Origin: Eubacteriales bacterium
GTDB lineage: Bacteria; Bacillota; Clostridia; Oscillospirales; Acutalibacteraceae
DNA: 10,378 nucleotides
NCBI GenBank assembly: GCA_030529125.1
Contig: JAUMXP010000047.1
Location: 1 to 10,378 of the forward strand
Reading direction: 5' to 3'
Part shown: positions 7,666 to 10,378 of the stretch, piece after piece
Layout of the letters: every line of letters begins with the position of its first letter
How positions within the stretch are numbered: position 1 is the first letter of the stretch
Translations under genes and position numbers: made by a program
Notes under the pieces: generated by a model
What the model saw: only the letters and a program-made list of their open reading frames with translations
Databases searched by the model: none
What the model was told of the DNA's origin: nothing

Positions 7666-8448
7666 TTATTCTGAATTAGAATTATCATCAACACAGTCAG
7701 TAGACTTAGACTTACTGTCTGTAATCATAGAAAACAAGCAATCAGTGGCATCCTTAAGAGTGCCGACCTCGTCGACCAGCCCCTCGTCTACCGCTTCCTG
7801 TCCCTCTAAAATAGTGCCGATATCTGTCACAAGCTCGCCTGTGTTGAGCACAAGCTCCGTGTAGCGTTCTTTAGTGATATTGGAATTCTCTGCAACAAAG
7901 GTAGTAATTCTGTCCTGCATACGACGAAAGTACTCGAAAGTCTGCGGTGCACCGACAGTTAGCCCTGTAGTACGGACAGGGTGTACAGTCATCGACGCGC
8001 TCTTGGCTATATAGCACTTGTCAGACGCAACAGCAAGCGGAATACCGATAGAATGTCCGCCACCGAGCACAATAGATACTGACGGCTTTTTCATCCCTGA
8101 GATAAGCTCAGCTATCGCTAGACCTGCTTCAACATCACCGCCTGCTGTGTTGAGCAATATCAGTAGCCCATCAATACGCTCGTCTTCATCGATAGCAACG
8201 AGCTGCGGTATGACGTGTTCGTACTTTGTAGTCTTGTTAGATGACGGCAGGATAAAGTGACCTTCGATCTGACCGATAATAGTCAGACAGTAAATAACCT
8301 TATCTCCCCTACGTGTGATAACAGAGCCGATATTACCAATTCGTTCGTGGTAATTATCACCCGAGAACTGTTCGGTCAAATCAGGTTCTTGGGTCAATTC
8401 TTCGTCTGAATCAGAGCTTGAAAAATTTCCTGAATATTTTGTATCCAT
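7666..8448 (-). CDS. ClpP-fold serine protease, TepA-like
   Basis: This 260-residue protein belongs to the ClpP/crotonase-fold serine proteases nearest to B. subtilis TepA (YmfB), linked to protein export or membrane protein turnover. A hydrophilic N-terminus (1-40) precedes the core. The oxyanion region LLILLNTAGGDVEAGLAIA starts near 95. The nucleophile is Ser133 in GGGHSIG, the histidine is probably His156 in SMTVHPVR, and the acid is probably Asp209 in VTDIGTIL, followed by EAVDEGLVDEVG. The frame stays open upstream to 8541, but the true start is ATG 8446-8448: GGAGGT lies 10 bases before it, and the promoter places transcription start near 8506, inside the longer frame. No signal peptide is seen from this start. 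tepA is close to spoIIIE in B. subtilis, matching its place here. The exact subfamily name is less certain than the fold. Confidence 0.88.
   Translation of the reverse strand: MDTKYSGNFSSSDSDEELTQEPDLTEQFSGDNYHERIGNIGSVITRRGDKVIYCLTIIGQIEGHFILPSSNKTTKYEHVIPQLVAIDEDERIDGLLILLNTAGGDVEAGLAIAELISGMKKPSVSIVLGGGHSIGIPLAVASDKCYIAKSASMTVHPVRTTGLTVGAPQTFEYFRRMQDRITTFVAENSNITKERYTELVLNTGELVTDIGTILEGQEAVDEGLVDEVGTLKDATDCLFSMITDSKSKSTDCVDDNSNSE
7669..7686 (-). promoter_or_regulatory. Related box at the 3' end of the protease gene (copy D)
   Basis: Minus strand: GATAAT (7681-7686) followed by TTCTAATTCAGAA (7669-7681), one mismatched pair from the palindrome. It encodes the protease C-terminus (NSNSE), about 28 bases before the uppP ribosome site. 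It may be an internal promoter or operator for uppP, or chance coding similarity. Confidence 0.3.
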
Positions 8449-8458
8449 GAGAAAACGC

Positions 8459-8464
8459 ACCTCC
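8459..8464 (-). promoter_or_regulatory. Ribosome binding site that decides the protease start
   Basis: GGAGGT on the minus strand lies 10 bases before ATG 8446-8448. No comparable site precedes the TTG that opens the longer reading frame at 8541. Confidence 0.75.
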
Positions 8465-8512
8465 AAAGATAGCGTATCCCAAAAACACAAAATAATGTAT
8501 ATAATCGAAGTT

Positions 8513-8541
8513 ATTATAACATCATTTAGTGTAATCTTCAA
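8513..8541 (-). promoter_or_regulatory. Sigma-A promoter of the protease-uppP-ftsK operon
   Basis: Minus strand: TTGAAG (8536-8541), a 17-base spacer, then TATAAT (8513-8518) with an extended TG one base upstream. Transcription would start near 8506, leaving a leader of about 58 bases. This is one of the two clearest promoters in the window. Confidence 0.8.
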
Positions 8542-8587
8542 GAAAAATAAGTAATTTTCTCAATAATTTCTATATTATAATTTTATT

Positions 8588-8616
8588 TTGTTTAATATGT
8601 AGTATGCTATTATACA
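8588..8616 (+). promoter_or_regulatory. Probable promoter of the CNNM/CBS gene
   Basis: Two overlapping readings fit: TTGTTT (8588-8593) with TATACA (8611-8616) at 17 bases, or an extended -10 TGCTATTAT (8605-8613) without a good -35. It lies 14-17 bases before the GGAGGA ribosome site (8630-8635), in the divergent gap shared with the protease promoter. Confidence 0.45.
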
Positions 8617-8641
8617 TAAATTCATTTTTGGAGGATCTCAA

Positions 8642-9892
8642 GTGAGTTCAAATTTCGTTTATGGAATTATAATAGCAGTGCTGATTATGATGTCAGCGTT
8701 CTTCTCCTGCGTGGAAACTGCTTTTTCGTGTGCTAACAGAATCAGACTTAAGAGTTATGCTGACAACGGCAACAAAAGGGCCGTCACAGCATTATGGGTT
8801 AGTGACAATTTTGACAAGGTTCTGACTGCTATACTCATCGGAAACAACGTAGTAAACTTAGGCTGTTCATCTATCGCGACAGTGCTGTGTATGGATCTGT
8901 TCCACAATTACGGCGCAGCTATAGCTACCGGTGCAACTACATTACTGGTACTCACTTTCGGTGAAGTTATCCCTAAGTGCTTTGGTAAAGAAGCAACTGA
9001 CACTATAGTACTGCACACCGCTAGAATGCTGAAGATAATGACATATATTCTGATCCCATTCGTTTACTTTTTCATTGGTATCAAATCAGTTGTGCTCAAG
9101 CTCGCTAAAGTAAAAAAAGACCAACCAAGCGTCACAGAAGACGAGCTCAAGTACATCATTGACTCCATCGAAGAAGAAGGCATTCTTGAAGAAGAAGAAA
9201 AAGAACTCGTACAGTCAGCGCTTGATTTTGACGAAAAAACTGCGCTTGAAATTCTGACCCCTCGTGTAGACGTTGTACTCATCGACGCTGAAGATAGTGA
9301 AAAAGCTATCCGCGACCTTATCTTCAAAGAGCGTTACTCTCGTATCCCTGTATACGAAGATAATATCGACAACATCATCGGAATACTACACACAAGAGAT
9401 TATCTCGAAGCACTCAGCAAGGGTGAAACTCCTGATATCAAAGAGCTTGTCACAGAAGCTCACTTCATCTACAAATCCAGAAAGCTATCTGACATTCTCG
9501 CTGATTTCAAAGAAAAACAGCTTCATATCGCTATAGTCACAGACGAATACGGCGGAATTTTAGGTATTGTTACTATGGAAGACCTGCTCGAAGAAATTGT
9601 CGGTGATATATGGGACGAAGATGAAGAGGAAGAACGCACATACACTAAGCTCAAAGACGGAAGATATATCATCAGCGGCGATATGGATCTTTCTGACCTG
9701 TTTGAAATCTTCGAAATGAACGATGACGATGATATCGAAAGCATCTCAGTAGGCGGATTTATTGTAGAGCACTCAGGCACTATACCGCCTATAAACCATA
9801 GCATCACCTACAAAGACTTACGTTTCACTGTGAAACGTGTGAAGAACAACAGGATTCTTTCTGCTTTTGTTTCAAAAATCGACGAGGATTAA
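8642..9892 (+). CDS. CNNM/CBS-domain membrane protein (HlyC/CorC family transporter)
   Basis: This 416-residue inner-membrane protein belongs to the CNNM (DUF21)-CBS-CorC_HlyC family, whose characterised members export Mg2+ or affect Mg2+/Co2+ homeostasis; older annotations say hemolysin. The CNNM membrane domain covers about 1-175, with SAFFSCVETAFSCANRIRL near the first helix and the conserved IGNNVVNL (about 66-73). After an acidic linker (EEEGILEEEEKEL) come two CBS domains (about 205-330), the second including IVTDEYGGILGIVTMEDLLEEIVGDI. Such pairs sense ATP/Mg2+ in this family. A very acidic stretch (DEDEEEE) leads to the C-terminal CorC_HlyC domain (about 340-416). Start is GTG 8642-8644, with GGAGGA 6 bases before it. 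Its 3' end overlaps the opposite-strand gene by 68 bp and no strong terminator follows it directly. The ion is inferred from the family only. Confidence 0.93.
   Translation: MSSNFVYGIIIAVLIMMSAFFSCVETAFSCANRIRLKSYADNGNKRAVTALWVSDNFDKVLTAILIGNNVVNLGCSSIATVLCMDLFHNYGAAIATGATTLLVLTFGEVIPKCFGKEATDTIVLHTARMLKIMTYILIPFVYFFIGIKSVVLKLAKVKKDQPSVTEDELKYIIDSIEEEGILEEEEKELVQSALDFDEKTALEILTPRVDVVLIDAEDSEKAIRDLIFKERYSRIPVYEDNIDNIIGILHTRDYLEALSKGETPDIKELVTEAHFIYKSRKLSDILADFKEKQLHIAIVTDEYGGILGIVTMEDLLEEIVGDIWDEDEEEERTYTKLKDGRYIISGDMDLSDLFEIFEMNDDDDIESISVGGFIVEHSGTIPPINHSITYKDLRFTVKRVKNNRILSAFVSKIDED
9820..9838. repeat. Perfect 19-bp palindrome in the convergent overlap
   Basis: ACGTTTCAC-T-GTGAAACGT is perfectly symmetric (9+1+9; as RNA, an 8-bp stem with a 3-base loop). 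It encodes RFTVKR of the CNNM protein on the plus strand and contains the TGA stop (9825-9827) of the minus-strand gene. No T-run follows on either strand, so it is not a standard terminator. Confidence 0.6.
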
Positions 9893-10280
9893 ATTTGTTT
9901 ATACCCTTACACACAATACTGATAGGAATTGTGAGTAATCCCCATAGTATACTGTAATACAGGCATATCTGTCCCAGCAGATTGTAAGCAACATTAGAAT
10001 AATCCCAGACGTTGAGCCTAAGCCACAAGTTCACTATGCATCCACAGAAAAACTCAAGCACCGTGATAACAGCACTGCCGATTACACACTTAGAAATCAA
10101 TGCAATATCTGTGCATTTTTTGAATATTTTGTACAGGATAATAAAGCATAAGCCACCTGTTATCACCATTGAAATATGAGTGCGCCTACGCCACAAAACC
10201 TCAATCATACCATAAGCAAAACCACCCATAAGGAATAGCGACAAATCTTTACACACTCTTGTTTTTATACTTTTTTTCAT
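9825..10280 (-). CDS. Small membrane protein, PF06541-like (putative ABC-transporter type IV)
   Basis: This is a 151-residue hydrophobic protein with about four membrane helices (roughly 12-30, 36-53, 62-85, 100-125). The segments FLMGGFAYGMIEVLWRRRTH and NVWDYSNVAYNLLGQICLYY match the pattern I know from PF06541, a family of unknown function found widely in Firmicutes and labelled putative ABC-transporter permease without firm evidence. The tail is basic, then Cys/Ser-rich (ESCCSSHVSQ). The frame opens ten codons further upstream (10310), but those codons lie in a terminator hairpin. ATG 10278-10280 is preceded by GGGGTGA (10288-10294) at 7 bases and gives the usual MKK start. Its end overlaps the CNNM gene by 68 bp. 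The ribosome site lies in the hairpin arm, so expression may be limited or conditional. Family assignment is likely; function is unknown. Confidence 0.72.
   Translation of the reverse strand: MKKSIKTRVCKDLSLFLMGGFAYGMIEVLWRRRTHISMVITGGLCFIILYKIFKKCTDIALISKCVIGSAVITVLEFFCGCIVNLWLRLNVWDYSNVAYNLLGQICLYYSILWGLLTIPISIVCKGINKFNPRRFLKQKQKESCCSSHVSQ
10099..10121 (+). terminator. Weak candidate terminator, antisense inside the PF06541-like gene
   Basis: AATGCA (10099-10104) and TGCATT (10112-10117) form a 6-bp AT-rich stem with a 7-base loop, and the T-run reaches 10121. It is the only stem-plus-T-run I see on the plus strand between the CNNM stop codon and the strong hairpin at 10289. Weak; it may be chance. 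Confidence 0.2.
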
Positions 10281-10330
10281 AAAAAAATCACCCCGATTAG
10301 TTTTAGCCAATCGGGGTGGTTTTATTTTTA
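10281..10330. terminator. Two-way rho-independent terminator hairpin
   Basis: CACCCCGATT (10289-10298) and AATCGGGGTG (10309-10318) form a perfect 10-bp, GC-rich stem with a 10-base loop. On the plus strand it is followed by a T-rich run (10320-10329), and on the minus strand by A then seven Ts (10288-10281). It can therefore end rightward transcripts from the CNNM gene and leftward transcripts of the gene at the right edge. The minus-strand T-run abuts the ATG of the PF06541-like gene. Confidence 0.85.
10288..10294 (-). promoter_or_regulatory. Ribosome binding site buried in the terminator stem
   Basis: GGGGTGA, 7 bases before ATG 10278-10280, is the only ribosome site near the start of the PF06541-like gene. 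Six of its seven bases are in the 3' arm of the 10-bp hairpin, so they would be paired in any transcript that starts upstream of the hairpin. Confidence 0.55.
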
Positions 10331-10341
10331 CGTAATATTAA

Positions 10342-10378
10342 TTAATAGTTTTCAGCTTTGATTCTGAAGTGTGCTCTT
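10342..10378 (-). CDS. C-terminus of an unidentified gene (partial, runs off right edge)
   Basis: Reading leftward from the edge, one frame gives RAHFRIKAENY and then TAA (10342-10344). The stop is followed after about 23 bases by the strong hairpin and T-run, which is what a gene end on this strand should look like. Only 11 residues are visible, so I cannot name the product, and the coding call rests mainly on the terminator context. Confidence 0.45.
   Translation of the reverse strand, partial: RAHFRIKAENY

Noticed and set aside
8449..8541. N-terminal extension of the TepA-like protease with a hydrophobic, signal-like stretch (MKITLNDVIITSIIYIILCF)
   Set aside because: It would start at a TTG inside the -35 box of the promoter, upstream of the expected transcription start, with no ribosome site. 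The ATG at 8446-8448 has GGAGGT at good spacing.
10281..10310. Ten-codon longer start (MAKTNRGDFF) of the PF06541-like protein
   Set aside because: These codons lie inside the terminator hairpin and no ribosome site precedes them; the family usually starts near the MKK position.
1..10378. Mobile element, CRISPR array, tRNA/rRNA, or defence island
   Set aside because: No transposase, integrase, repeat-spacer pattern, tRNA-like fold or defence-family protein was seen; the genes are conserved housekeeping families with uniform style.

Overview
The window looks like ordinary chromosomal DNA of a low-GC Gram-positive bacterium, most likely an anaerobic Clostridia member of the Ruminococcus/Oscillospiraceae type. 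This rests on strong GGAGG ribosome sites, AT-rich gaps, a tepA/spoIIIE-like neighbourhood, an MscL with a C-terminal zinc ribbon, and a PF06541-type membrane protein. The lineage is inferred from gene style; there is no rRNA or other direct marker.

Layout. Most genes are on the minus strand. From the left edge: the N-terminus of a secreted or lipoprotein gene (1-66); a gap that holds the mscL terminator; mscL (295-750) and tyrS (772-1995), which share a well-formed promoter at 2028-2056; a YgiQ-type radical SAM gene (2061-3950); and an ftsK/spoIIIE DNA translocase (4035-6638). Next come uppP (6696-7631) and a ClpP-fold, TepA-like serine protease (7666-8448) with a clear promoter at 8513-8541. 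The protease, uppP and ftsK run in one direction with short gaps and probably form an envelope/division-linked operon. From the divergent intergenic region a CNNM/CBS-domain (HlyC/CorC-like) transporter gene reads rightward (8642-9892). Its 3' end overlaps by 68 bp the convergent end of a small PF06541-like membrane protein gene (9825-10280). A two-way terminator hairpin (10289-10318) follows, and the right edge carries what looks like the last codons of another minus-strand gene.

The genes are housekeeping: osmotic safety valve, tRNA charging, chromosome segregation, lipid-carrier recycling, membrane protein quality control, ion transport. I see no mobile element, CRISPR array, tRNA, rRNA or defence system. 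The most interesting signal is regulatory. A short palindrome, TTCTA-N3-TAGAA, is fused to a TATAAT box just upstream of the ribosome site of three minus-strand genes (lipoprotein, ygiQ, ftsK), with related copies near the 3' ends of the protease gene and ftsK. The three promoters with this box have no recognisable -35, while the two good -35/-10 promoters in the window lack the box. A second point of interest is the right end, where the start of the PF06541-like gene is buried in a terminator hairpin and the CNNM transcript may run antisense through the whole gene.
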